A stretch of DNA of 64,000 nt. Source: Saliphagus infecundisoli (GTDB taxonomy: Archaea > Halobacteriota > Halobacteria > Halobacteriales > Natrialbaceae). The stretch's first letter is position 1; every line of letters begins with the position of its first letter. Below are positions 1 to 8,771 of the stretch, one piece after another. The notes beneath the pieces were generated by a model, which saw only the letters and a program-made list of their open reading frames with translations, did no database searches and was not told the DNA's origin. The stretch is from positions 1 to 64,000 of the forward strand of contig NZ_JAIWHV010000009.1 of the NCBI RefSeq assembly GCF_020177375.1, given 5' to 3'. A program made the position numbers and the translations under genes.

Positions 1-503
1 TGTTGCTGATCTTGATCGTATCGGATAAAATTGAACGTCACGGATGAATCCTTACGCTATACAGGAGTTTCTGCTAGATAAGGTCTACGTCATGTGAGTT
101 CTCTGTCGATGTTTCTTGGACAGGCTCTATAGCGTTGTACAATCTCTGGGTGTTGACGAATCTGCTTGTGACTCCACATTAGGCGTTCGGGACGGATCCA
201 GTCGTCCCGACCGCCCTGTTTCGGGCGTTTCTCGGTCAAATACCGTATGGATAGCGGCAGTCTCGACGACTGACTCGGGTTGGTCAGCCCGAGTCAGTAC
301 GTCTCCTCGGTACTGGCGAGACTGACAGAACAGCGGCTGAAGAGGCGTTTCTGCAGCTTTAGCACTCACTCTCCAGTACTGATTGCGTCTTCACGAAGTC
401 AGAATCGGCACGACCTTCCAGTCTTCGCGGTCTTCCTGATCAAATCAGCAACTACTGTTCAGTCGTGGGTCCAAGCGATAGGCCCGGATCAACGGTCCAT
501 GGA
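1..503. other. left-edge stretch without a supportable gene
   Basis: No reading frame here has convincing haloarchaeal coding character. The open frames on both strands are short, have no recognisable motif and contradict each other. Base composition is lower in GC than downstream, and the stretch leads directly into the transposon-related genes. It is probably decayed mobile-element or intergenic DNA. Confidence 0.4.
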
Positions 504-641
504 CTACTGCCCGTCCGGGGTCTCCAAGTCGTCAGCAGCGTGGATAACCATCCCACGCCACGTCAGCCCGTGTTCGTTTTTCACACGGGAAAGGCGTTCA
601 TACTGTTCGTCCGGCACTTCGATGTGGATGTTCGTCACCAT
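504..641 (-). CDS. small ribbon-helix-helix-like protein divergent from tnpB
   Basis: Encodes 45 residues starting MVTNIHIEVPDEQYERL and ending DDLETPDGQ. A short beta strand (NIHIEVP) followed by two helices (DEQYERLSRVKNEHG and WRGMVIHAAD) fits the ribbon-helix-helix fold of small DNA-binding proteins. I chose the internal ATG at 641 because translation from the upstream start gives a compositionally different leader. It is transcribed away from tnpB across a gap of about 50 bases, so both probably share one promoter region. From memory, similar small proteins accompany IS1341-type elements in haloarchaea, but the role is unknown: it could be a local regulator or half of a toxin-antitoxin pair whose partner I do not see. 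Confidence 0.6.
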   Translation of the reverse strand: MVTNIHIEVPDEQYERLSRVKNEHGLTWRGMVIHAADDLETPDGQ

Positions 642-691
642 GCTACCAAAGAGAAACCATAGACTAATGTTTGTTCCGGCCGTCCCAGGAG

Positions 692-1978
692 ATGGCGATG
701 AAGCGCGCCAACACGTTCGACGTAGCGCCCCGTTCGCCACAGGACGAGGAGCTTCTGTCTCGCGTGTTGGACGCTTCGGCCTGTCTGTGGAACGAACTCA
801 CGTACGAACGCCGTCAGCGACTTTTCGGCGAACTCGATGGAAGCGTCTGGGACGCACCCCGCGTCCACGACCGGTACAAAGGCGTTCTCGGATCGGCCGC
901 CGCGAAGGAGATGAAGCGCAAAAACGACGAAGCGTGGCGGTCGTTCTTCGCGGCCAAAGAAGCGGGCGAACCCGCCGGGCCGCCGGGCTACTGGGGCAAC
1001 GAGGAAGACGGACGTGACCTTCGCTGGTACGGTCGGTGCGACCAGTACACGCTGGAACTCGGCGACCGCTCCCGTCTCGAAATCCCGGTCGGGAAGGAAC
1101 TCAAGGACGAGTTCGGACTCGACCACACCGAACGGCTGCGCCTCGAAGTGCGCGGCCGTCCCAAATGGGGCGGCAAGCCCGGCCGGCTGGAACTGTACTA
1201 CGACGAGTTGGACGACCGATTCAGAGCCATTCAGCCTGTCACGGTAGACAGTTCTCGACAGGATTCACCACTGGCGGACGAAACCGCCGCTCTGGATATT
1301 GGTGCAAACAACATCGTCGCCTGTACGACTACGACCGGTCAGCAGTACCTGTACGAAGGGCGCGACCTCTTCGAGCGGTTCCGCGAGACAACTCGAACGA
1401 TTGCGGAACACCAATCGACGGTGAAGCGAGAAGAGGGGCGGTACACGTCAAAGCGGATTCGACGCCTGTACCGCCGACGGACGCGGCGGCGCGACCACGC
1501 GATGGACGCGCTGGCCCGCGACCTGTTCGAGCGACTGTACGAGGAGGGCGTTTCGATGGTGTACGTCGGCGACCTCACAGACGTACTGGAAACGCACTGG
1601 TCGGTACGGGCGAACCAGAAAACGCACAACTTCTGGGCGTTCCGCGCGTTCATCGACCGGCTGGCGTGCACCGCCGAGGAGTTCGGCATCACCGTCGAAG
1701 TTCGCCCCGAAGCGTGGACTTCCCAAGAGTGCCCGAACTGCGGTTCGACCGACCGGACGACGCGGCACCAGGACACGCTCACGTGCCCGTGCGGCTTCGA
1801 GGGTCACGCGGACTTAACGGCGAGTGAAACGTTCCTCCGACGCCACGAAGCAGACGTACCACGGCCGATGGCACGGCCCGTATGCCTCAAGTGGGACGAC
1901 CACCGATGGTCGGCGTCACCACGCGCTCACCGTCCCAACGAGGAGCATACAGACCAGAGTATCCTCCGGTCGGCGTAG
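692..1978 (+). CDS. tnpB: TnpB family RNA-guided nuclease-like protein
   Basis: 428 residues. TnpB proteins use an RNA from the element's right end to guide cleavage of the donor site. Visible in order: N-terminal wedge and REC-like region; Ruv[12 protein letters not shown] with its aspartate (about residue 200); basic bridge-like helix [13 protein letters not shown]; RuvC-II region [14 protein letters not shown]; zinc ribbon CPNCGS...CPCGFEGH; Ruv[12 protein letters not shown]. The RuvC-II position that is normally Glu (IxxEDL in well-studied TnpBs) is Gly, so nuclease activity is doubtful. The start at 692 (ATGGCGATGAAGCG, after CCAGGAG) is preferred to the TTG at 671. The length is normal, so this is not a fragment. 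Confidence 0.85.
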   Translation: MAMKRANTFDVAPRSPQDEELLSRVLDASACLWNELTYERRQRLFGELDGSVWDAPRVHDRYKGVLGSAAAKEMKRKNDEAWRSFFAAKEAGEPAGPPGYWGNEEDGRDLRWYGRCDQYTLELGDRSRLEIPVGKELKDEFGLDHTERLRLEVRGRPKWGGKPGRLELYYDELDDRFRAIQPVTVDSSRQDSPLADETAALDIGANNIVACTTTTGQQYLYEGRDLFERFRETTRTIAEHQSTVKREEGRYTSKRIRRLYRRRTRRRDHAMDALARDLFERLYEEGVSMVYVGDLTDVLETHWSVRANQKTHNFWAFRAFIDRLACTAEEFGITVEVRPEAWTSQECPNCGSTDRTTRHQDTLTCPCGFEGHADLTASETFLRRHEADVPRPMARPVCLKWDDHRWSASPRAHRPNEEHTDQSILRSA

Positions 1979-2030
1979 GAGAACGTTGCCTCCGTGGGGG
2001 CTGGTGCTGCTGCCAGACCCCAACGCGAGG

Positions 2031-2064
2031 AATCCCACGACTTCAGTCGTGTGGGGGATGTCAA
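2031..2064 (+). ncRNA. right-end hairpin, likely 3' part of the tnpB guide RNA
   Basis: AATCCCACGACTTCAGTCGT followed by GTGGGGGATGTCAA forms an imperfect stem-loop just after the tnpB stop. In IS200/IS605 elements the omega (right-end) RNA runs through this hairpin and continues into flanking DNA as the guide. Here the first flanking bases are GGGGTTTTTATTCGGG, which is the polB promoter. That an RNA is made is inferred from the family; only the hairpin is seen. Confidence 0.5.
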
Positions 2065-2068
2065 GGGG

Positions 2069-2076
2069 TTTTTATT
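2069..2076 (+). promoter_or_regulatory. TATA-like box of polB
   Basis: TTTTTATT lies about 25-30 bases before the polB ATG at 2099, the normal distance for a leaderless archaeal promoter. It sits 5 bases beyond the end of the tnpB element, so the insertion adjoins or has replaced the upstream control region. Confidence 0.5.
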
Positions 2077-2098
2077 CGGGCCCCGCCAACCCGGGGCC

Positions 2099-5000
2099 AT
2101 GAGCGAGGAGGCACAGACCGGGCTCGGCGACTACGCCGGCGAGGTGGACGACGGGTCCGGGGACGAGGGCGGAGAGGTGACCGGCTCGGGCGACCGGCTC
2201 GTCGAGGAGGCGATCGCGGTCGCCGGAAACGGTGGCTCCTCCCGGGCGGAGGTCGTCGACGTGGTCGCCGAGGCGCTCCCCGAGCCCCAGGGGGCCCTCG
2301 AGCTGGCGGTGATGCAGGTCGACTACACCATCGCCGGCCGGGGCGACGACGAGCGGCCGGTGATGCACGTCTTCGGCCGGACGAGGGACGGCGAGATCGA
2401 ACACGTCCGCGTCGTCGGCTTCCGCCCCTATTTCTACGCGCCGACCGCGAGCCTCGAGGGGCCGCCCGAGGAGCGCTACGACCGGCTCACGGGCAGCGAA
2501 ACCGAAGACGCCGAGGGCGAGCCCTACGAGAGCATCCGGGGGGAGCGCCTGACGAAGATCTTCGGCCAGACCCCGCGAGACGTCGGCCAGGTCAGAGACG
2601 AGTTCGACCACTACGAGGCTGACATCCTCTTTCCCAACCGGTTTCTGATCGACAAGGACGTCCGCAGCGGGATCCGCGTCCCGGAGCGACGCGCCGACGA
2701 CGACTCGCTCGTGGTTCCCCACGACGAGGTCGAGGCCTGCGAGGTCGAGGCCGCCCCGCGGGTCTGTACGTTCGACATCGAGGTGGACGACCGCTCTGGC
2801 TTTCCCGAGGACGGCGAGGAGCCGATCGTCTGTCTGACGAGTCACGACTCAGGTCGCGACGAGTACGTGATGTGGCTTTACGAGGCCCCCATCGGGGAGG
2901 GGCCGATCCCCGACGAAATCACGGCGTACGAGCCGATCGAGGGCAGGATCGACCACGAGATCCGTACATTCGCCGAGGAAGAGGCGATGCTCGAGGCCTT
3001 TATTGACTACGTGAGTGAGGATACCGATCCCGACGTCATCACTGGTTGGAACTGTCTTCCGGCGGATATCGACGTGCTCATGGCTGACGGAACCGAGAAA
3101 GAGATACGAAACGTCGAGATAGGTGACAACGTAGTCGGCTCCGACTCACAGCGGACGACCGTCACGGAAGTGACGAACAAGTGGCAGAGTGAGAAGTCGA
3201 TCCGCGAACTCTCATTGGCGGACGGAACCTCCCTTCGATCATCCGACGATCACCGGATCATGGTGGGTGACGACGACAGCGTCGGTTGGAAAGCGGGAAG
3301 CGAAATCGAGTCCGGTGACTACGTCCTCAAACCACGACGACTCCCCCTCGAAGAGACGTACGTGCCGACGCTTGCGGACCTCGTCCCGAGAGAGCGCCAG
3401 CGATACGCCGAGAAACAAACGATCTCCGAATTCAAGGAGGAGCTCCCATACGGTGCCGTAAGCGAGTTGGCCGATGCCTTCGACGCCTCCGTGGAAACGT
3501 TGTACCACCCACATACGACCGTCTGGACGCCGAGTCGCTGTCGGAAGGCGGCTGACCAGTACGAGATTCCCGTTCCGGACGGTGGGGTCGAATATCATGG
3601 TACGGGTGTTGATCTTGACCGAGAACTCACGCCCGAAGAGCTCTATTATGCCGGACTGATCCTGACGGACGGGTCCATCTCTCCGGAAGACGGAATCCGG
3701 TTCTACAACACGAAAAAAGAGCTCCATTACCGGTTCCCCGGCGAGAACCATCTCGAACCCGACGGAACGGGATGCTACAAGCAGAACGTGTTAGACTACG
3801 CGACGATGTATGCGTTCAACGGTCTCGGCATCCCGTTCGGGGACAAAAACGACGACGACGTCGATCTCTCGACGGTTTACGAACTTCCGACGGAATACAT
3901 CGGTCGCTTCCTCGCCGGGGCTCTCGACGGCGACGGTAGTGTTGCCCGAAGTGGAATCACGATCGCTGCCGAAAACCGATCGATCGGCGAGTGGTACGTG
4001 AAACTGTTCAAACGGCTCGGAATCTACGCCCAACAACGGGAGAACGTAGTCAGGGTTCCCGACGCCAAACGCGACGTCGATCGGCTGACGGATCACGTTC
4101 TCCCTCATATGGGACATCGCGAAAAGAAAGCAGCTCTCGAAGCATTCGAGGGCGGCAAAAGCGGACAGACGGAGAACATTCCGTACGCCTTGTTCGAAGC
4201 TGACGTCGGGACCGACGCCAAACAGATCGGAAACGACAAACATCGTCGAGGAATCAATCTCAAACGACATGAAACGAGTTTGGACGCGTGGGAGGAGTAC
4301 GTGTTCGTTGAGGTCACTAACATTTCGGTAACTGGTACCGAGACGACCTACGATATCGAAACGACGACGCATAATTTCGTCGCGGAAGGATGTCTCGTCC
4401 ACAATTGCGATGACTTTGACGCGCCGTACCTCCTCGACCGGCTAGAACGCCTCCAGGGTCCCCACCACGACTATGATCTCGACATCGATCGCCTCTCGCG
4501 GGTCGACGAAGTCTGGCGGAGCAACTGGGGCGGTCCCGACATCAAGGGCCGGGTCGTCTTCGACCTGCTCTATGGCTACCAGCGAATGGTTATCTCCGAA
4601 CTCGACTCTTACCGCCTGGATGCGGTCGGCGAGGCGGAGCTGGGCGTCGGGAAAGAACGCTATGCGGGGGATATCGGCGACCTCTGGGAGGACGACCCGA
4701 CCCAGCTCCTCGAATACAACCTCCGGGACGTCGAACTCTGCGTCGAACTCGACCGCCAACAGAATATCGTCCCGTTCTGGGACGAAGTGCGCGCGTTCGT
4801 CGGCTGCAAGTTAGAGGATGCCCCCACCCCCGGAGATGCGGTGGACATGTACGTTCTCCACGAGGCCTACGGCCGCTTCGCGTTGCCCTCGAAGGGCCAA
4901 CAGGACGCCGGCGAGGAGTACGAAGGCGGGGCGGTATTCGACCCGATCACGGGCGTCAAGGAGAACGTCACCGTCCTCGACCTGAAATCGCTGTACCCGA

Positions 5001-6226
5001 TGTGTATGGTGACCGTCAACGCCTCCCCGGAGACGCGGGTCGATCCCGAGAGCTACGACGGCGCGACCCACACCGCTCCCACCACACCCGAGCCCACCCA
5101 CTTCCGGCAGGAACCCGACGGGATCATCCGGGAGATGGTCAACGAACTACTCGCCGAGCGCGAGGAAAAAAAGGAACTGCGAAACGCCCACAACCCGGGC
5201 TCTCCGAAGTTCGAGCAGTACGACCGCCAGCAAGGAGCTGTCAAGGTTATTATGAATTCGCTCTATGGCGTGTCGGGGTGGGAACAGTTCCGGTTATATG
5301 ACAAGGACGCAGCATCCGCTATCACGGCCACTGGGCGCGAGGTAATCGAATTTACGGAAGAAGCCGCGAACGAACTTAATTATCAGGTGTCGTATGGTGA
5401 CACGGATTCAGTCATGCTCGAACTCGGTCCCGAAGTCACGAAGGAGGAAGCCATCGAGCAGTCGTTCGACATTGAGGAACACATCAACGAGCGCTACGAC
5501 CACTTCGCCCGGGACGTTCTCAATGCCGAGGACCACCGCTTCCAGATCGAGTTCGAGAAGCTCTACCGGCGCTTCTTCCAGGCGGGAAAGAAGAAACGCT
5601 ACGCAGGTCACATTACCTGGAAGGAGGGAAAGGACGTCGATACGATCGACATCGTCGGTTTCGAGTACCAGCGCTCGGACATCGCCCCGATTACCAAGGA
5701 GGTCCAGCATCGCGTCATCGAGATGATCGTCAAGGAGGGCGACGTCGAGGGGGCAAAGGAGTACCTCCACGGCGTCATCGAGGAGGTTCGGACCGGCGAG
5801 ATCTCCGTCGAGGAGATCGGCATCCCGGGCGGGATCGGGAAGCGACTCGACGACTACGACACGGACACCGCCCAGGTCCGCGGCGCAAAGTACGCGAACC
5901 GCCTGTTGGGAACCAACTTCCAGCGGGGAAGCAAGCCCAAACGGCTCTATCTGAAGCGGGTCGATCCCGCGTTCTTCCGACGGGTCGAGGACGAACGGGA
6001 GCTCGATGCCCGGACGGACCCGCTGTATCGAGCGTTCAAGCGCGATCCGGACGTCATCTGTTTCGAGTACGCAGACCAGCTCCCCGAGGAGTTCGAGGTC
6101 GACGACGACAAGATGTTGGAGAAGACCCTGAAGGGGCCGATTGCGCGCATTCTCGAGGCCCTGGGAATCTCCTGGGAGGAGGTCAAGTCGGGCCAGGAAC
6201 AGACCGGGCTGGACAGTTTCGTCTGA
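2099..6226 (+). CDS. polB: family B replicative DNA polymerase with intein
   Basis: 1375 residues as translated, of which 451 form an intein; the spliced extein would be about 924. Motifs in order: Exo I FDIEVDD (D226, E228), Exo II TGWN/CDDFD (split by the intein), Exo III YNLRDVEL, motif A DLKSLYP (D961), motif B KVIMNSLYG (K1049), motif C YGDTDS (D1101, D1103). Both proofreading and polymerase residues are present, so the enzyme should be active after splicing. The ATG at 2099 is chosen over the upstream frame start because the extra residues would come from the tnpB right end. The N-terminus has an acidic Glu/Asp/Gly-rich stretch of about 60 residues. Codon use is abnormal between motifs B and C (see separate entry). 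Confidence 0.95.
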   Translation: MSEEAQTGLGDYAGEVDDGSGDEGGEVTGSGDRLVEEAIAVAGNGGSSRAEVVDVVAEALPEPQGALELAVMQVDYTIAGRGDDERPVMHVFGRTRDGEIEHVRVVGFRPYFYAPTASLEGPPEERYDRLTGSETEDAEGEPYESIRGERLTKIFGQTPRDVGQVRDEFDHYEADILFPNRFLIDKDVRSGIRVPERRADDDSLVVPHDEVEACEVEAAPRVCTFDIEVDDRSGFPEDGEEPIVCLTSHDSGRDEYVMWLYEAPIGEGPIPDEITAYEPIEGRIDHEIRTFAEEEAMLEAFIDYVSEDTDPDVITGWNCLPADIDVLMADGTEKEIRNVEIGDNVVGSDSQRTTVTEVTNKWQSEKSIRELSLADGTSLRSSDDHRIMVGDDDSVGWKAGSEIESGDYVLKPRRLPLEETYVPTLADLVPRERQRYAEKQTISEFKEELPYGAVSELADAFDASVETLYHPHTTVWTPSRCRKAADQYEIPVPDGGVEYHGTGVDLDRELTPEELYYAGLILTDGSISPEDGIRFYNTKKELHYRFPGENHLEPDGTGCYKQNVLDYATMYAFNGLGIPFGDKNDDDVDLSTVYELPTEYIGRFLAGALDGDGSVARSGITIAAENRSIGEWYVKLFKRLGIYAQQRENVVRVPDAKRDVDRLTDHVLPHMGHREKKAALEAFEGGKSGQTENIPYALFEADVGTDAKQIGNDKHRRGINLKRHETSLDAWEEYVFVEVTNISVTGTETTYDIETTTHNFVAEGCLVHNCDDFDAPYLLDRLERLQGPHHDYDLDIDRLSRVDEVWRSNWGGPDIKGRVVFDLLYGYQRMVISELDSYRLDAVGEAELGVGKERYAGDIGDLWEDDPTQLLEYNLRDVELCVELDRQQNIVPFWDEVRAFVGCKLEDAPTPGDAVDMYVLHEAYGRFALPSKGQQDAGEEYEGGAVFDPITGVKENVTVLDLKSLYPMCMVTVNASPETRVDPESYDGATHTAPTTPEPTHFRQEPDGIIREMVNELLAEREEKKELRNAHNPGSPKFEQYDRQQGAVKVIMNSLYGVSGWEQFRLYDKDAASAITATGREVIEFTEEAANELNYQVSYGDTDSVMLELGPEVTKEEAIEQSFDIEEHINERYDHFARDVLNAEDHRFQIEFEKLYRRFFQAGKKKRYAGHITWKEGKDVDTIDIVGFEYQRSDIAPITKEVQHRVIEMIVKEGDVEGAKEYLHGVIEEVRTGEISVEEIGIPGGIGKRLDDYDTDTAQVRGAKYANRLLGTNFQRGSKPKRLYLKRVDPAFFRRVEDERELDARTDPLYRAFKRDPDVICFEYADQLPEEFEVDDDKMLEKTLKGPIARILEALGISWEEVKSGQEQTGLDSFV
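3053..4405 (+). other. intein in PolB Exo II site, with LAGLIDADG endonuclease
   Basis: 451 residues, from Cys1 of CLPADIDVLMADG to the terminal HN, followed by extein Cys+1 (CDDFDAPY). Removing it joins TGWN to CDDFD and restores Exo II. Splicing blocks: N-terminal block A at CLPADIDV, a block B-like SSDDHRIM, C-terminal TYDIETTTHNF and EGCLVHN/C. Two LAGLIDADG-type motifs are present, YAGLILTDGSI (about 3646-3678) and FLAGALDGDGSV (about 3907-3942), so a homing endonuclease domain is retained. Third positions are less GC-rich than in the exteins, as expected for a mobile insert. The site differs from the three classical PolB intein sites at motifs A, B and C. Confidence 0.93.
5246..5410 (+). 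other. AT-rich codon tract between PolB motifs B and C
   Basis: These 55 codons begin right after the Lys of motif B and end at the Ser of motif C. By hand count about 31 of 55 third positions are G or C, against about 40 of 51 just upstream and 50 of 58 just downstream. Codons such as TTA, GTA, ATT, AAT, TAT and TCA cluster here. The protein sequence is normal. The two ends coincide with the classical PolB intein insertion sites. Confidence 0.75.
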
Positions 6227-6367
6227 ATCCCGTCGGCCCCTGCCCGAAAGCCCGGCCCTGTTTCCGATACGAAAACTTTTCTTCTCGTTTCGACACTCTA
6301 TCCGCCCGCATACGAAACCGTTATGGGGATGACGCCCCACCGTTCGAACGACCGAGGTAACCGTATT

Positions 6368-7276
6368 ATGGCACGCTTAGAGCTCAACAACTTACACGCG
6401 AGAGTCGCCGAGGAGGGCGGAGAACGGATTCTCCAGGGGGTCGACCTCGAGGTCGAGTCCGGCGAGATCCACGCGCTGATGGGACCCAACGGTAGCGGGA
6501 AGTCCACGACCGCGAAGGTCATCGCCGGCCACCCCGCCTACGAGGTGACCGACGGCGAGGTCCTCCTCCATCTGGAAGAAGACGAGTTCGACGGGATCGA
6601 CATCCCCGAGGACAAACGGACCTGGAACGTCCTCGACCTGGAGCCAAACGAGCGCGCGGCGCTCGGCATCTTCCTCGCCTTCCAGTACCCCGCCGAGATC
6701 GACGGCGTCACGATGACCAACTTCCTCCGAACGGCGCTGAACGCCAAGATCGACGAGCGTGAGGAGCTGTTCGAAGAGGAGGAGGCCGACGACGAGGACG
6801 ACGAGGACGCGGGATTCGAGACCTCGCCGATGGAGGGCCCCGCCGACGACGGCGACGTCGGCGTCGCCGAGTTCCAGGAGATCCTCTCGGAGAAGATGGA
6901 CCAACTCGACATGGACGCGAAGTTCGCCCAGCGCTACCTCAACGCGGGCTTCTCGGGCGGCGAGAAGAAACAGAACGAGGTACTCCAGGCGGCGATTCTG
7001 GAACCGTCGATCGCGGTGCTCGACGAGATCGACTCGGGACTCGACATCGACCGGCTCCAGGACGTCTCGAACGGGATCAACGCCCTGCGGGACATCCAGG
7101 GGACGGGCGTCCTCCAGATCACCCACTACCAGCGCATCCTCGACTACGTCGAGCCCGACCGCGTTCACATCATGCTCGACGGGGAGATCGCCATGAGCGG
7201 CGACGCAGAGCTCGCCGAGAAGCTAGAGGACGAGGGCTACGACTGGGTTCGCGAGGAAGTGTACGAGGCCGCCTGA
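6368..7276 (+). CDS. sufC: Fe-S cluster assembly ATPase SufC
   Basis: 302 residues. SufC is the ABC-type ATPase of the cytoplasmic SufBCD scaffold that builds iron-sulfur clusters. Seen: Walker A GPNGSGKST (about residue 40), signature FSGGEKKQNE, Walker B and switch AVLDEIDSGLD. It is longer than bacterial SufC (about 250) because of a very acidic insert before the signature (EEEEADDEDDEDAG), a halophile-style loop. ATG at 6368 is chosen because upstream in-frame residues look non-coding. First gene of a sufC-sufB-sufD run, with 61 bases to sufB. Confidence 0.95.
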   Translation: MARLELNNLHARVAEEGGERILQGVDLEVESGEIHALMGPNGSGKSTTAKVIAGHPAYEVTDGEVLLHLEEDEFDGIDIPEDKRTWNVLDLEPNERAALGIFLAFQYPAEIDGVTMTNFLRTALNAKIDEREELFEEEEADDEDDEDAGFETSPMEGPADDGDVGVAEFQEILSEKMDQLDMDAKFAQRYLNAGFSGGEKKQNEVLQAAILEPSIAVLDEIDSGLDIDRLQDVSNGINALRDIQGTGVLQITHYQRILDYVEPDRVHIMLDGEIAMSGDAELAEKLEDEGYDWVREEVYEAA

Positions 7277-7337
7277 TCGTGACCACCCACGCAAACCCTC
7301 AAGGCGCTACAGCCGCTACCCACGGACACGACCAATC

Positions 7338-8768
7338 ATGAGTTCCGACCAAGAAAACCTACAAGAGACCGACACCGAGGCGCGCTTCGAGTTCCACAAG
7401 GAGGAGCGATCGGCCGTCAGATCCGAGAAGGGGCTGACCGAGGAGGTCGTCCGGCTCATCTCCGAGGACAAAGACGAGCCCGACTGGATGCGCGAGCGTC
7501 GCCTCCGCGCGTTCAAGCAGTACGAGGCGATGCCGATGCCGACCGACTGGCCGGGCCAGCCCGACCTCTCCGAACTCGACATCGAGGAGATCGTTCCCTA
7601 CATCCGCCCCGACGTGGACAAGCGCGAGGGCGTCGACGACTGGGACGAACTCCCCGAGGAGATCCAGGACACCTTCGAGCAACTGGGCATTCCCGAGGCC
7701 GAGCGAAAGGCCCTGTCGGGGGTCGGCGCCCAGTACGAAAGCGAGGTCGTCTACCAGAACATGCAGGAGCGCTGGGAGGAGAAGGGCGTCGTCTTCATGA
7801 ACATGGACGAGGCCGTCAAGGAACACCCCGAGATCGTCAAGGAGTACTTCATGACGACGTGTGTTCCGCCCAGCGACAACAAGTTCGCCGCGCTCCACGG
7901 CGCGGTCTGGTCGGGCGGCAGTTTCGTCTACATCCCTGAGGACGTCACCGTCGAGATGCCCGTCCAGGCGTACTTCCGGATGAACTCGGAGGGGATGGGC
8001 CAGTTCGAGCACACCCTGATCGTCGCCGAAGCGGGTTCGGAAGTCCACTACATCGAGGGCTGTTCGGCCCCCAAATACGGCAGCCACAACCTCCACAGCG
8101 GCTGTGTCGAGGTCTTCGTCAAGGAGGACGCCCACGTCCAGTACTCCACAGTACAAAACTGGTCGAAGAACACGTTCAACCTGAACACGAAGCGAGCGAT
8201 CGTCGAGGACGACGGGAAGATGGAGTGGGTCTCGGGCTCGATGGGCTCGAAGGCCACGATGCTCTACCCGTGTACGATCCTGAAGGGCCGCGGCGCGACC
8301 GACACCCACATCACGATCGCGTTCGCCGGCGAGGGCCAGGACATCGACACCGGCGCGAAGGTCTACCACAACGCCCCCGACACGAGTTCGACGATCGAGT
8401 CGAAGTCGATCAGCAAGGACGGCGGGCGGACCAACTACAGGGGACTGGTCCACATCGCCGACGGTGCCGAGGACTCCTCGACCGCAGTGGAGTGTGACGC
8501 CCTGATGTTCGACAACGAGTCGACCTCCGATACGATGCCGTACATGGAGATCGAGGAGTCGAAAGTCGACGTCGCCCACGAGGCGACAGTGGGGAAGATC
8601 GGGGACGAGGACGTCTTCTACCTCCAGAGCCGCGGACTGGACGACGACGACGCAAAGAAGATGATCGTCGCCGGCTTCATCGAGCCGATCACCGAAGAAC
8701 TACCGATCGAGTACGCGGTCGAACTCAACCGACTGATCGAACTCGAGATGGAGGGGAGCCTCGGATAA
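7338..8768 (+). CDS. sufB: Fe-S cluster assembly scaffold SufB
   Basis: 476 residues, the usual SufB length. SufB forms the scaffold with SufD and receives sulfur. The C-terminal beta-helix core is recognisable in HTLIVAEAGSEVHYIEGCSAP and in the region with NLHSGCVEVFV and GRGATDTHITIAFAGEGQ. The end (ESRGLD-type ...YLQSRGLDDDDAKKMIVAGFIEPI) is the family hallmark shared with SufD. It is followed by sufD after 3 bases, which indicates one transcript. No sufS or sufE is in the window. Confidence 0.95.
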   Translation: MSSDQENLQETDTEARFEFHKEERSAVRSEKGLTEEVVRLISEDKDEPDWMRERRLRAFKQYEAMPMPTDWPGQPDLSELDIEEIVPYIRPDVDKREGVDDWDELPEEIQDTFEQLGIPEAERKALSGVGAQYESEVVYQNMQERWEEKGVVFMNMDEAVKEHPEIVKEYFMTTCVPPSDNKFAALHGAVWSGGSFVYIPEDVTVEMPVQAYFRMNSEGMGQFEHTLIVAEAGSEVHYIEGCSAPKYGSHNLHSGCVEVFVKEDAHVQYSTVQNWSKNTFNLNTKRAIVEDDGKMEWVSGSMGSKATMLYPCTILKGRGATDTHITIAFAGEGQDIDTGAKVYHNAPDTSSTIESKSISKDGGRTNYRGLVHIADGAEDSSTAVECDALMFDNESTSDTMPYMEIEESKVDVAHEATVGKIGDEDVFYLQSRGLDDDDAKKMIVAGFIEPITEELPIEYAVELNRLIELEMEGSLG

Positions 8769-8771
8769 GAC

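Larger units (their letters stand above)
642..2064 (+). mobile_element. IS1341-type (IS200/IS605 family) element, tnpB only
   Basis: The element contains tnpB but no Y1 transposase tnpA, so it cannot move alone. The right end is clear: an imperfect hairpin (CCCACGAC, loop TTCA, GTCGTG plus TGGG) at about 2033-2057, ending in TCAA at 2061-2064. The left end is not defined; I place it between the divergent small gene and tnpB for lack of a better mark. The right end stops 35 bases before the polB start codon. Confidence 0.6.

Noticed and set aside
280-1017. Open frame of 245 codons overlapping the tnpB start
   Set aside because: Basic, motif-free sequence in another frame of the transposon genes.
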